A stretch of 41,120 nt of DNA from Chloroflexota bacterium (GCA_005879945.1 VBHX01000082.1:1-41120); one strand, 5' to 3'; shown: positions 27,471 to 35,297, counted from the first letter of the stretch. Numbers and translations: made by a program. The notes: generated from the letters alone by a model not told the origin.

Positions 27471-28670
27471 CTACGCGGCCCAGCGCACCCCCGGCCCTCG
27501 CGCCCGTCTCACCGGCATCCGCTCCGGTGGAAGGAATCGGAACTGCCGTGCGACCTTGATTATGTGCCAGCCGCCTTCATGCACGAGCCGATGGTGGTAG
27601 TAGCAAAGAAAGACTTCATTTGCGAAGTCACTCGGACCGCCGCGCGTCCAGGCGACGACGTGGTGCGGATTCGTCCAGTTGACCGGCCGGTCGCAGCCTG
27701 GGAACCGGCAGCCGCGATCCCTCACCCGCAGCGCCCGCCGCCTCGGAGCCGAGGTGACTCGAGTCGCCCGGCCAACATCGATCACCATCGAGTCGGCGAG
27801 CAGCACTCGCGAGATGGTGCTGTCGCATGTGATCCGCTCCAGCGTCTTCGTCGAAATTGGAAGCGACAGTTCCAGGTCCGCTGGCGGCGCCCCGAATTCG
27901 TTCTTCAAGCCTTCCAGGGTCGTGGTCACGGTGACGTGAGGCCTGACCCCATTGCGCTTAGGCAGCGTGCCCTGGTCCATCGCGTGGTGCACCAGCTCGC
28001 CAACCGCGTCCGCCATCCGCTGGGAGTGCTTGCGGTCGTCTTCGCGACCCCTGCAAGTCGCCAGCGATTCGAGCGCGGTGCGCAGCGCCGAACCGACTTC
28101 AGGATCGAGGACGCCATCGATAGCGTGCATGCCGTCTGACATCAGGCTGATGTGGAGCCGGCGTCGCAGGTGGTTCTCTTCGGCTTCATTGAAGAAACCA
28201 TCGGGATCGGCGGCATGCCGTGCGACGCGACAGAGCATGCGCAGGTGGAAGACTGAGAACCGGCGCGCGTAGCCGAGCATCTCGTCTTCGTTGAAGAGAT
28301 CTCGCTTGTCGCCGAGCTGCTCACGCAGGTGGCAGAGGACCGATGCGGATTGGTAGCCGATCTCGCCTGAGGTCAGGGCCGCAGCGATCTTGGGCAGTGA
28401 TTCGAGCTCGGTGCCGACGCAAAGGCGGTCGGCCGCCGATGACACCGACATGCCGCAGCTCCGGCTGATCCAGGAGACGGCGGTGATGGCGCCGTCGACC
28501 AGGTGGTCGCCCGCCTTCTGAGTGTTTTTGACCTCGCCTGAAAACTCGCCTTCGAGCGCGTCAATGACGACTCGCAGCCGTTTGGGATCAACCCGCCGGT
28601 CGTCGCGAGCCAGAAATTCGCGCACATCGGCCTCTAGTTTCGAGAGGGCTGTGCCCCCCTGCCCCAACAT
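27471..28670 (-). CDS. DUF222/HNH endonuclease-type protein, complete copy
   Basis: The 399-residue protein has a DUF222 region followed by an HNH motif near residues 320-375 (RRALRVRDRGCRFPGCDRPVN, then NPHHVVAWTRGG and NEVFLCYYHHRLVHEGGW). This is the 13E12-repeat architecture. It duplicates the partial gene at 1-537 in the same orientation. The two copies bracket about 27 kb of housekeeping genes. It converges with proS, with 2 bases between the stops. Function in vivo is unknown; the nuclease motif looks intact. Confidence 0.88.
   Translation of the reverse strand: MLGQGGTALSKLEADVREFLARDDRRVDPKRLRVVIDALEGEFSGEVKNTQKAGDHLVDGAITAVSWISRSCGMSVSSAADRLCVGTELESLPKIAAALTSGEIGYQSASVLCHLREQLGDKRDLFNEDEMLGYARRFSVFHLRMLCRVARHAADPDGFFNEAEENHLRRRLHISLMSDGMHAIDGVLDPEVGSALRTALESLATCRGREDDRKHSQRMADAVGELVHHAMDQGTLPKRNGVRPHVTVTTTLEGLKNEFGAPPADLELSLPISTKTLERITCDSTISRVLLADSMVIDVGRATRVTSAPRRRALRVRDRGCRFPGCDRPVNWTNPHHVVAWTRGGPSDFANEVFLCYYHHRLVHEGGWHIIKVARQFRFLPPERMPVRRARGPGVRWAA
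28134..28670 (-). repeat. Direct duplication of the DUF222 gene 5' half (partner of 1-537)
   Basis: At an offset of 28,133 bases this stretch aligns without gaps to 1-537. Bases 28134-28220 are identical to 1-87, with one mismatch up to about 28249. Divergence is clearly higher toward the gene start. The upstream bases after the ATG (ccaaac...tgttcggc) are also partly conserved. Such uneven identity fits gene conversion, and may explain why the contig starts here. Confidence 0.85.
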
Positions 28671-28796
28671 GAGAGTAGAATACCAAACAAATGTTCGGCA
28701 GTCAATACGTTAATAGCAAAACGCGCTTGAAAACCACCGAGCCCGCCCCCACTACTTCTTCCCAGCCCGTCCTTTCTTCGTCGGCGCCGCCGAGTC

Positions 28797-29364
28797 CTAG
28801 AACCGGCGCCCCCTGACCAGGTCGATCGAGAACTTCGCCGTATCCGCGATCAGCATCACCGCCATCACACCGGCCTCCACCGGGTCGCTGACCACGACGT
28901 CGGCAGCCTCCGGGACCGATCCCGCCATGCTGGTGCAGACGACGATGATGCCCGCGTCCCTGATCTCGCGCACCGCGGTGCTGATGTAGCGGGATCGTGT
29001 CGACCGAGATGCGCTCGCCGCGGATGTTGTGCCTATCCGCCTCGGAGATGGCGCCCTGCGCGACCATGCCGACCTGCGCGCCGCCGCCGATCACGATCAC
29101 GCGCTTGCCGTAGATGCGTTGGAACGTGGGCACGCGGCTCACCTTGGTGATGCCTTCGAGGCCCTCGAGGTCCGCGATGAGGCTCGCTTCGTCGCCCGCC
29201 CCGGTCACCTCGAGCTGCAGCTCCGCCTCGCTTTCGCGGTGCGCGCCGCCCGCGATGTACGTGATGTTCGCGCCGTGCTTGAAGATCGCCTCGGAGACCC
29301 GGTACAGGATGCCCGGTTCGTCACGCGTGGCGACCAGCAGGCCGAGGATCTCGCCTTCAGGCAT
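28797..29364 (-). pseudogene. Broken ACT-domain protein (DUF5612-like)
   Basis: From ATG 29364 the frame encodes MPEGEILGLLVATRDEPGILYRVSEAIFKHGANITYI, an ACT ligand-binding domain, then VIVIGGGAQVGMVAQGAI and ERISVDTIP. At about 28985-28992 the sense switches frame: the rest of the protein (ISTAVREIRDAGIIVVCTS, PEAADVVVSDPVEAGVM, DTAKFSIDLVRGRRF) reads in another frame to TAG 28797. The segment expected between DTIPL and ISTAVRE in relatives, some tens of residues, appears to be missing. So it is an out-of-frame internal deletion, or an assembly error. The family name is from memory and less certain than the ACT domain. Confidence 0.7.
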
Positions 29365-29389
29365 GCGCAGAAGATAAACGGAAGTCGGG

Positions 29390-29644
29390 CTCCCCATCGG
29401 CCTGCGCCTTCGGCGCAAGCCACTTCCCCACACGGTGGGGAAGAAATTAGGCCTGTGCGATTCCCCATCGGCCTGCGCCTTCGGCGCAAGCCACTTCCCC
29501 ACACGGTGGGGAAGAAATTAGGCCTGTGCGATTCCCCATCGGCCTGCGCCTTCGGCGCAAGCCACTTCCCCACACGGTGGGGAAGAAATTAGGCCTGTGC
29601 GACTCCCCATCGGCCTGCGCCTTCGGCGCAAGCCACTTCCCCAC
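29390..29644 (+). repeat. 71-bp tandem repeat array, 3.6 copies
   Basis: Units start at 29390, 29461, 29532 and 29603; the first three are full (71 bases) and almost identical, and the fourth stops after 42 bases. Each unit holds two perfect hairpins: TGCGCC-TTC-GGCGCA and CTTCCCCAC-ACG-GTGGGGAAG. The array fills the gap between the broken ACT-domain gene and iclR and runs into the iclR 3' end. Open frames through it are artefacts of its 71-base period. It is not CRISPR: there are no unique spacers. Confidence 0.93.
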
Positions 29645-30467
29645 GAGCAGCCTCACCCACTGCCGTCGACAGGCCGCGGGCAAGGCCGCGCGGAAAGATG
29701 CGCTCGGTCGCGTCAACGACTCCGATGGCGCCGACCGCGGAGCCTGCGTGGTCGAAGATCGGGGCGGCGACGCTCGACTCGCCCAGCACCGCCTCGTCGC
29801 GCTCGGTGGCCACGCCCTGGTCACGAATCGTGGTCAGCTCCCTGCGCAGCGCCGCCTCGTCGAGGGTTTGCTTGGTGAGGCGCACCAGCGGTTCCGCCAG
29901 GACGTCGTCGATCATCTGCGCCGGCGAGAAGGCCAGGATCGACTTGCCCAGCGAGCTGGCGTGCAGCGGCAGCTGGAGGCCGACCTCCAACACGCCGAAG
30001 GCGGTGTCCGGTCGGAAGACGTAGTGGACGACGACGATGCTGGAACCGTGCATGACGCCGACCCGGACCGCAGCGGACGTGCGCGCCGCCAGCCGGTCGG
30101 CATAGGTGATCGAGCGCGCACGCAGCTCATTGAGGTCGAGGTACGAGTAGCCCAGCTGGAGCAGGCCGGGCCCGAGCTGGTATTTGTCGGAGTGACGGTC
30201 CTGCTCCACGAAACCGTGTGACTGCAATGTCTGGAGCAGACCGTGGACGGTCGGCCGGGCGAGGCCCAGGCGGTCGGCCAGCTCGCTGACGCCGAGGCGG
30301 CGCGGGCCGCTGGCGAGCGCTTTCAGGATCGCGGTGGCACGGTCGATCGACTGGATCGAGGAGCGCCGCGCAATGCTCCCTGTCCTACGGGGAGCTTTCT
30401 CCGCGTCGATAGACGCGGACAGTGTGGGGACGGCGATGTCTTGATCGCGCCTTGAATCATTCGGCAT
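29589..30467 (-). CDS. IclR-family transcriptional regulator
   Basis: The protein is 292 residues from ATG 30467. The winged helix lies in SIDRATAILKALASGPRRLGVSELADRLGLARPTVHGLLQTLQSHGF, and the IclR effector domain follows (VRVGVMHGSSIVVVHYV, LPLHASSLGKSILA, DEAVLGESSVAAPIF, AVGAIGVVD). The last residues (about 16, from GEVACAEGAGRW) are encoded by the tandem repeat, so the native C-terminus was probably replaced. It is divergent from dhaM, and a palindrome overlaps its own start codon. I infer that it controls the dihydroxyacetone genes, like GylR-type regulators. Confidence 0.88.
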   Translation of the reverse strand: MPNDSRRDQDIAVPTLSASIDAEKAPRRTGSIARRSSIQSIDRATAILKALASGPRRLGVSELADRLGLARPTVHGLLQTLQSHGFVEQDRHSDKYQLGPGLLQLGYSYLDLNELRARSITYADRLAARTSAAVRVGVMHGSSIVVVHYVFRPDTAFGVLEVGLQLPLHASSLGKSILAFSPAQMIDDVLAEPLVRLTKQTLDEAALRRELTTIRDQGVATERDEAVLGESSVAAPIFDHAGSAVGAIGVVDATERIFPRGLARGLSTAVGEAARGEVACAEGAGRWGVAQA

Positions 30468-30475
30468 TGCTGAAT
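30459..30475 (+). promoter_or_regulatory. Candidate IclR operator at the iclR start / dhaM -35
   Basis: ATTCGGCA-T-TGCTGAAT is a 17-base palindrome with one mismatch. It follows the same pattern as the palindrome at 35270-35286. It covers the iclR start codon (30465-30467) and the first part of the dhaM -35 box, so binding could repress both genes. Confidence 0.6.
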
Positions 30476-30495
30476 TCCTGTCGGTAGTGTAGACT
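30467..30495 (+). promoter_or_regulatory. Candidate dhaM promoter
   Basis: TTGCTG (30467-30472), a 17-base spacer, then TAGACT (30490-30495). The hexamers are moderate matches, but the spacing is ideal and the position upstream of dhaM is right. The operator overlaps the -35 box. Confidence 0.5.
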
Positions 30496-30555
30496 ACGGC
30501 CGTCGCCCGGAACCGGATCGCGAGGCGGATGCAGCCTCGAGGGGGAGTGTCGAAT

Positions 30556-30939
30556 TTGGTCGGGATTGTACTGGTCTCCCACAGCCTCGAGCTTGCTCGC
30601 GGCCTCGCCGACCTCGCCTCCCAGGTGGCGGGCAGCGAGGTCAAGGTTGAGCCCGCGGGCGGAGGTCCGGATGGATCGCTCGGCACGAACGGCGATGCGG
30701 TGCGAGAGGCGATCGCCCGTGCCGACTGCGGCCAGGGGGTCGTGGTGCTGGCCGACCTCGGCAGCTCCGTCCTCACCGTTCGCCACCTGCTCCAGGGCAA
30801 GGCGAACGGACACGTGCGCCTGGTCGACGCCCCGTTCGTCGAAGGTGCGGTGGCGGCAGCGGTCATGTCGTCCGCCGGGCAATCGCTCGAGGACGTGGCC
30901 AGGGCGGCAGAGGAAGCGCGTGGTGCCAGCAAGTTCTGA
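30556..30939 (+). CDS. dhaM: Dihydroxyacetone kinase phosphotransfer subunit DhaM (EIIA-like)
   Basis: The 127-residue subunit accepts phosphate from HPr and passes it to the DhaL-bound ADP. MVGIVLVSHSLELARGLADLA places the phospho-accepting His at residue 9, as in E. coli DhaM, and VVVLADLGSSVLTVRHLL is the conserved core. I chose TTG 30556 because it matches the family N-terminus and has GGGGGAG 9 bases upstream; the frame opens earlier. In some bacteria DhaM is fused to HPr and EI domains; here they are separate genes. HPr follows with a small overlap. Confidence 0.9.
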   Translation: MVGIVLVSHSLELARGLADLASQVAGSEVKVEPAGGGPDGSLGTNGDAVREAIARADCGQGVVVLADLGSSVLTVRHLLQGKANGHVRLVDAPFVEGAVAAAVMSSAGQSLEDVARAAEEARGASKF

Positions 30940-31192
30940 GTCGACGGTCGTCCTGCCCGCGAGAGTCGCTCTGCACGCCCGTCCGGCGGCCACATTCGTG
31001 AAAACGGCTTTGCGTTTTCGAGCACGCGTGACTGTGGGCACGGATGGAAAGGTGGCCGACGCCAAGAGCATCCTCGCCGTGCTCGCGCTCGGCGCGCAGG
31101 GCGGGACGCTGCTGCGACTCAGCGCCGAGGGCGAAGACGCTCCCGACGCGCTAGCCGCTCTGACCAGCTGCGTCAGCGGCCTGATCGAGTAG
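30920..31192 (+). CDS. HPr-like phosphocarrier protein
   Basis: The 90-residue protein has the HPr phosphorylation site VALHARPAATFVKTA (His19) and the regulatory-serine region AKSILAVLALGAQGG. It should carry phosphate from enzyme I to DhaM. It starts at GTG 30920 or the adjacent GTG 30923, overlapping the dhaM end. Its 3' end overlaps the convergent enzyme I gene by 42 bases. A dedicated HPr, rather than the general one, is inferred from the context. Confidence 0.88.
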   Translation: MVPASSESTVVLPARVALHARPAATFVKTALRFRARVTVGTDGKVADAKSILAVLALGAQGGTLLRLSAEGEDAPDALAALTSCVSGLIE

Positions 31193-32818
31193 CCCTTTTC
31201 GAGCGGCCTCTCGAGAGGCCTTGAAGTCCAGCTCGCGGATCGACTGGCGCACCTCGCCGACTCTCGCCGCCGCGACGCTGAGCTCGTCGACTCCAAGCCC
31301 GACGAGGATCGGCATCGCTTCGGGATCCGACGCGGCTTCCCCGCAGACGTCAACCGGGATGCCGGCCGCCTTTCCAGCCCGCACGGTCGCGTCGATGAGG
31401 CGCAGCACTCTCAGATCTGTGACGGGCGCGGATTTCGAATGTTCTCGGTCGAGTCCGAGGACGAGCTGCGTCAGATCGTTCGTACCCAGGCTCAGGAAGT
31501 CGCACTCTTTCGCGATCGCGTCCGCTCGATGCGCGGCGTCCGGCGTCTCGATCATCGCGCCGACCTGCGGCGCACTCCGTCCGTCGAGGACCTGCGCCAG
31601 GGCATCCCTCACGGCGCGGATCTGCTCGGGACTCGTCACCATCGGGACGAGTATCCGGAGCTCGACATTGCGGCCGGCATCGACGAGCGCCGCGAGCTGA
31701 GCCCTGAGCGCGTCAGGCGCTTCCAGCAGCAGCTCGATCCCTCGGCCCGTCGCGCCACGCAGGAACGGAGGAGTTTTGTCGCCGCCGAAATCGAGCAGGC
31801 GCACGGTCGCGACACGGCCGGCCAGCGGCGCGAGGATCGGGCTGAGGAACGACGCCTGCAGTGCAGATGGCGGCCATGCCTGCGAATCGAGAAAGAGCAG
31901 TTCGGTCCGGAGCAGGCCGATTCCCTCAGCGCCCTGCTGCAGCGCCTCCTGCACCTCGGCGGCGCTCGCCGCGTTGGCGAGAATGCGGAGGCGGTGACCG
32001 TCTTTCGTCTGCGCAGGCTGCAGGCGATTGGCGACCGCCTGCTCACGCGCGATCCGCCTGCGCTTCGCCTCGGCCCGCGCCGCGTCGATGCGGCCACGCT
32101 CAGGGTGGCGGAAGATCACGCCGGCGTCGCCGTCGAGCACGACCTCCTCCCCATCCTCGACCTCGAGGACCTCAGGGCCGAGGCCGACCACCATCGGCAC
32201 GCCGAGCGAGCGGGCCACGATGGCGGCGTGAGCGGTGACACCGCCGCCGGCCAGCGCCATGCCCCCTGCATTGATCGCAAGCTCCGCCACATCAGCGGGA
32301 CCGAGCGTGCTCGCCACCAGGACGCCGCTGACGACTCCGGGCATGAGTCCGCTAGCGCGCGCTCCGGCGCGCCGCCCCAGGCTGCGCACGTCGTCGGCGC
32401 GCTCCGCGAGGAATGGATCGCCAAGCTGCGCCAGCTCCATCGCGTTTTCCTCGGCGGCCTCGCGCAAGGCATCGGCGGCGGGACGGCCCGATTTCATCAC
32501 CAGCGTCTCCACCCTTGCCGCGAGTCCAGGGTCCCCCGCCATCAGGGCGCCGGTCTCGACGATGTCGGCCTCCGGGTGCCGGCCGGCATCGCGAAGCCGG
32601 AGCGCGATCTGCTCCATCTCCTCGGCGACCACCTCTAGCGCATGACGGGCGCGATCGAGCTCGGCCGAACGATCGGCAGGCGGGATCGTCTTGGCTTCGT
32701 GAGCTCCGGCGCGATCGAGGACGACCGCCCTGCCGCACGCCACACCGGGCGCCGCGCTGACCCCGCGCAGCGTCCGTTCAGGTCCAATCTGCGCCCTGCG
32801 CGCGCCCGGCGGGCCCAT
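31151..32818 (-). CDS. ptsI: PEP-protein phosphotransferase (enzyme I)
   Basis: The 555-residue enzyme takes phosphate from PEP and gives it to HPr. The phospho-His domain has GGGVTAHAAIVARSLGVPMVVG. The PEP-binding barrel has GIGLLRTELLFL, LLDFGGDKTPPFL, FLSLGTNDLTQLVLGLDRE, and the catalytic Cys in VDVCGEAASDP. The start is ATG 32818, overlapping the dhaL stop (ATGA); the open frame further upstream is a shadow of dhaL. It ends in a 42-base convergent overlap with the HPr gene. Confidence 0.93.
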   Translation of the reverse strand: MGPPGARRAQIGPERTLRGVSAAPGVACGRAVVLDRAGAHEAKTIPPADRSAELDRARHALEVVAEEMEQIALRLRDAGRHPEADIVETGALMAGDPGLAARVETLVMKSGRPAADALREAAEENAMELAQLGDPFLAERADDVRSLGRRAGARASGLMPGVVSGVLVASTLGPADVAELAINAGGMALAGGGVTAHAAIVARSLGVPMVVGLGPEVLEVEDGEEVVLDGDAGVIFRHPERGRIDAARAEAKRRRIAREQAVANRLQPAQTKDGHRLRILANAASAAEVQEALQQGAEGIGLLRTELLFLDSQAWPPSALQASFLSPILAPLAGRVATVRLLDFGGDKTPPFLRGATGRGIELLLEAPDALRAQLAALVDAGRNVELRILVPMVTSPEQIRAVRDALAQVLDGRSAPQVGAMIETPDAAHRADAIAKECDFLSLGTNDLTQLVLGLDREHSKSAPVTDLRVLRLIDATVRAGKAAGIPVDVCGEAASDPEAMPILVGLGVDELSVAAARVGEVRQSIRELDFKASREAARKGLLDQAADAAGQSG

Positions 32819-33468
32819 CAGGACTCTGAGGTGACGGCCTTCTGCAGAGCGCGAACGATGAGCGCGGTCGACGTCGCCCCTGGATCCTGATGGCCGACCG
32901 ACCGCTCGCCAAGGTACGACGCGCGGCCCTTCCTGGCCTGCAGCGGGATGGTCGCGCGCATGCCGGCCTCCGCAGCGGCCGCGGCCTCGTCGAGCGCCTG
33001 GTCCAGCCGTTCGCCACCCGCGATCCGCCCGCGCAGCGTCTCCACGGCCGGCTCGAGCGCATCGACCATCGTCTTGTCGCCGAGCGCCGCGGTGCCGAGG
33101 TCTTTCACCGACGCCAGCGCGGCGGCCAGCACTTCGGCGAGCTGTGCTCCATCGAAAGTTGTCTGGTCCCCGAGCACGCGGCCGCCGCTGCGAAGCGCGG
33201 AGCCCCACAGCGGTCCGCTGGCTCCCCCCACGGTCGAGACCAGCGTCCGGCCGGCGATGATCAACAGCCGGCCCGGCGGCGACCCGTTGTCCGCACCGAG
33301 GGCCTGGACGACGGCCTCGAAGCCCCTCACCATGTTGGTGCCGTGGTCGCCGTCGCCGATGGCCGCGTCGAGCTGGACCAGGTGGTCCCGCTCGGCGCGC
33401 ACCGACGCGTCGATCTCACGCATCCAGGAGCTGATCGTGGCCGCGTCCATGACCGTTTCGGTGATCAA
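32818..33468 (-). CDS. dhaL: Dihydroxyacetone kinase ADP-binding subunit DhaL
   Basis: The 216-residue subunit holds ADP as a coenzyme that is rephosphorylated by DhaM and passes phosphate to dihydroxyacetone on DhaK. DAAIGDGDHGTNMVRGF contains the Asp residues that bind Mg-ADP, and TLVSTVGGASGPLWGSAL and DPGATSTALIVRAL are conserved. It lies 8 bases after dhaK and overlaps ptsI. An internal Met (MDAATISSWM) is an alternative start. Confidence 0.93.
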   Translation of the reverse strand: MITETVMDAATISSWMREIDASVRAERDHLVQLDAAIGDGDHGTNMVRGFEAVVQALGADNGSPPGRLLIIAGRTLVSTVGGASGPLWGSALRSGGRVLGDQTTFDGAQLAEVLAAALASVKDLGTAALGDKTMVDALEPAVETLRGRIAGGERLDQALDEAAAAAEAGMRATIPLQARKGRASYLGERSVGHQDPGATSTALIVRALQKAVTSES

Positions 33469-33476
33469 GATTAGTG

Positions 33477-34429
33477 TCAGATTCCCCAGCGCAGCGCAGC
33501 CGTGTGCACCGGCGCATCCCAGTAGCTGATCAGCTCGTCGTCCAGCTCGAGCACGGTCAGCGACGCGCCGGCCATCTCGAGTGACGTGATGTAGCTGCCG
33601 ACCAGGTTGCGAACCGGCTCGACGCCTGCCTTGCGGAGCTTGGCGTCGACCTCTCCATATATAAGGTAGAGCTCGAGCAGCGGCGTGCCGCCCATGCCGT
33701 TGACGAAGGCGAGCACCTTGCTGCCGTGCTTCGGCTTGAGGTCCGAGAGGACCGCCTCGACCATCACGTCCACGACCTCGCTGGCGGTGCCGAGCGGCGC
33801 CCGCCTGCGTCCGGGCTCACCGTGGATCCCGACACCGAGCTCAATCTGGCCCTCGGGCAGGTCGAAGATAACTTTGCCGGAGGCCGGCGGAACACAGGAC
33901 GAAAGCGCGACGCCGAATGAGCGTGCGCGTGCGTTCACAAGCTTGATGGTGTCGGTGACCTTCGCCAGGTCGGCCCCAGCTTCCGCTGCCGCACCGGCGA
34001 TCTTCTCGGCGAGTACCGTGGCGCCGACTCCGCGCCGGCCCGCGGTGTACAGCGAGTCCTGTACCGCTACGTCGTCATCGATTACGACTGACGTGACCTT
34101 GATGCCCTCGTCCGCGGCGTCTTCCGCGGCGAGCTTGAAGTTGAGCACGTCGCCCGTGTAGTTCTTGACGATGTGGACCACGCCGGGGCAGCCGCGTCGA
34201 GCATGCCGAGCCCGACGAAGCCTCCGTGGAGGGGCTCATGCCCCGACCCGCCGCCCGAGATCAAAGCCACTTTGCCCTTCTTGGGCGCGTCCTTGCGCAC
34301 GACGATCTGGTTCGCAGCGTCATATCGCAGCAGGTCGCCATGCGCCGCCGCGAGTCCTTTCAGGGATTCCTTTACGACCGCAGCTGGATCGTTGAGGAAC
34401 TTCCGCATCTGGTTGGTTTCGACTGCCAT
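33477..34429 (-). pseudogene. dhaK: Dihydroxyacetone kinase subunit DhaK, broken by internal deletion and frameshift
   Basis: From ATG 34429 the frame gives a normal DhaK start ([19 protein letters not shown]) and the substrate loop [16 protein letters not shown]. Near 34184-34193, after GMLDAAAP, the sense moves to another frame: [21 protein letters not shown] continues to a normal end at 33477, with the substrate-binding His in GVGIHGEPGR. About 20-26 residues normally found between LDAACPG and [11 protein letters not shown] are missing. If real, the kinase would be dead unless translation restarts at GTG 34181; it may instead be an assembly error. Confidence 0.85.
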
Positions 34430-34454
34430 TCTGTTTTATTTCTCCCGTCGTTAT

Positions 34455-35240
34455 CTAGTGGGCGGCTGCGCGCTGCGGGGTGTCGTCGTGGGTCACGGCC
34501 TCGACGATCGGCCGCGCGACCAGCCGGGGGTTGGCCAGGAAGTCATAGAGGAATGCCGCCGCGGCTGCGCCCACCAGGCCAGGAACCAGGTAGACGGGGA
34601 GGTATTGCGTCCAGAAAGTGGTGCCACCGGCGATCGCCTGCACCAGCTCCGGGCCGAAAGCACGCGCTGGATTGAGGGATGCACCGGTGATCGGGCCGAA
34701 GATGAGGATGATTCCGACCACCGCGCCGCCGATGACAAGACCGGCGAGCTGCGTCGGAGACTTCGAGTCGACGATGCCGAGAATCGCGAAGATGAGGAGT
34801 CCGGTACCAAGCGCCTCTGCCAGCGCGGCCTGCAGGTAGTAGCTGGAGGTTGCGTCAGCCGCAAAATGCGTCTGGCCCATCCCAAACGTGGCGGCGTTCG
34901 CTCCGAACACACCCCAGATGGCGAACGCTCCGATGATGGCCCCCACGTACTGGGACACCCAGTAGACAGGGACTTCCTTCCACGGGAAGCGCTTCGTGAC
35001 CGCAAGCGCGAAGGTCACCGCTGGATTGATGTGGCACCCCGAGACCTTGCCGATCGCATAGACAAGGGCGGTGATGATGAACCCGAAGGCGAAGCTGATC
35101 GCCAAAAGGTCTGCCTCGGTCACGGCTGGGACGGCTTTGCCGGCCAGTGTGAGCGTTGCGACGACAGAACCCGGACCGACGAGGACCAACGCGGCTGTGC
35201 CGAACATCTCGGCGAGCGCTCGCTGCGGCATCGAATGCAT
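34455..35240 (-). CDS. Aquaporin/glycerol-facilitator (MIP) channel
   Basis: The 261-residue channel has six hydrophobic segments and the two NPA boxes, GCHINPAVTFALA and ASLNPARAFGPELV. The second box lacks the Asp that follows NPAR in many glycerol facilitators, so it resembles aquaporins. Its position at the head of the dhaK-dhaL-ptsI unit suggests uptake of glycerol or dihydroxyacetone. The start ATG has GGAG at 35245-35248 (minus strand). A promoter and palindrome lie just upstream. Confidence 0.9.
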   Translation of the reverse strand: MHSMPQRALAEMFGTAALVLVGPGSVVATLTLAGKAVPAVTEADLLAISFAFGFIITALVYAIGKVSGCHINPAVTFALAVTKRFPWKEVPVYWVSQYVGAIIGAFAIWGVFGANAATFGMGQTHFAADATSSYYLQAALAEALGTGLLIFAILGIVDSKSPTQLAGLVIGGAVVGIILIFGPITGASLNPARAFGPELVQAIAGGTTFWTQYLPVYLVPGLVGAAAAAFLYDFLANPRLVARPIVEAVTHDDTPQRAAAH

Positions 35241-35269
35241 GACTCTCCGACCCCCTATATCTGACTAGC

Positions 35270-35286
35270 GTTCGACAATGTCGAAC
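35270..35286 (-). promoter_or_regulatory. Candidate IclR operator upstream of the aquaporin-dha operon
   Basis: GTTCGACA-A-TGTCGAAC is a perfect 17-base palindrome. It shares the pattern NTTCGRCA-N-TGYYGAAN with the palindrome at the iclR-dhaM promoter. It begins about 11 bases downstream of the -10 box on the minus strand, the position of a repressor roadblock. Confidence 0.65.
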
Positions 35287-35297
35287 TGATTTCACAA

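Noticed and set aside
28701-28796. Basic tail (SAAPTKKGRAGKK) in frame after the ACT-domain gene's stop
   Set aside because: It follows a TAG after the usual family end and is too short to support as a gene; it may be a chance continuation.
29390-29644. Possible CRISPR array
   Set aside because: The units repeat over their full 71 bases with no unique spacers and no cas genes nearby; it is a tandem repeat.
29447-29824. Open frames through the repeat array (for example the MGKWLAPKAQADGE frames)
   Set aside because: The 71-base period shifts frame at each unit, so stops are avoided by chance; the peptides are repeat translations joined to shadows of iclR or the ACT-domain gene.
32819-33208. 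N-terminal extension of enzyme I
   Set aside because: It is an Arg/Gly-rich shadow of dhaL; the ATG overlapping the dhaL stop gives a normal enzyme I.
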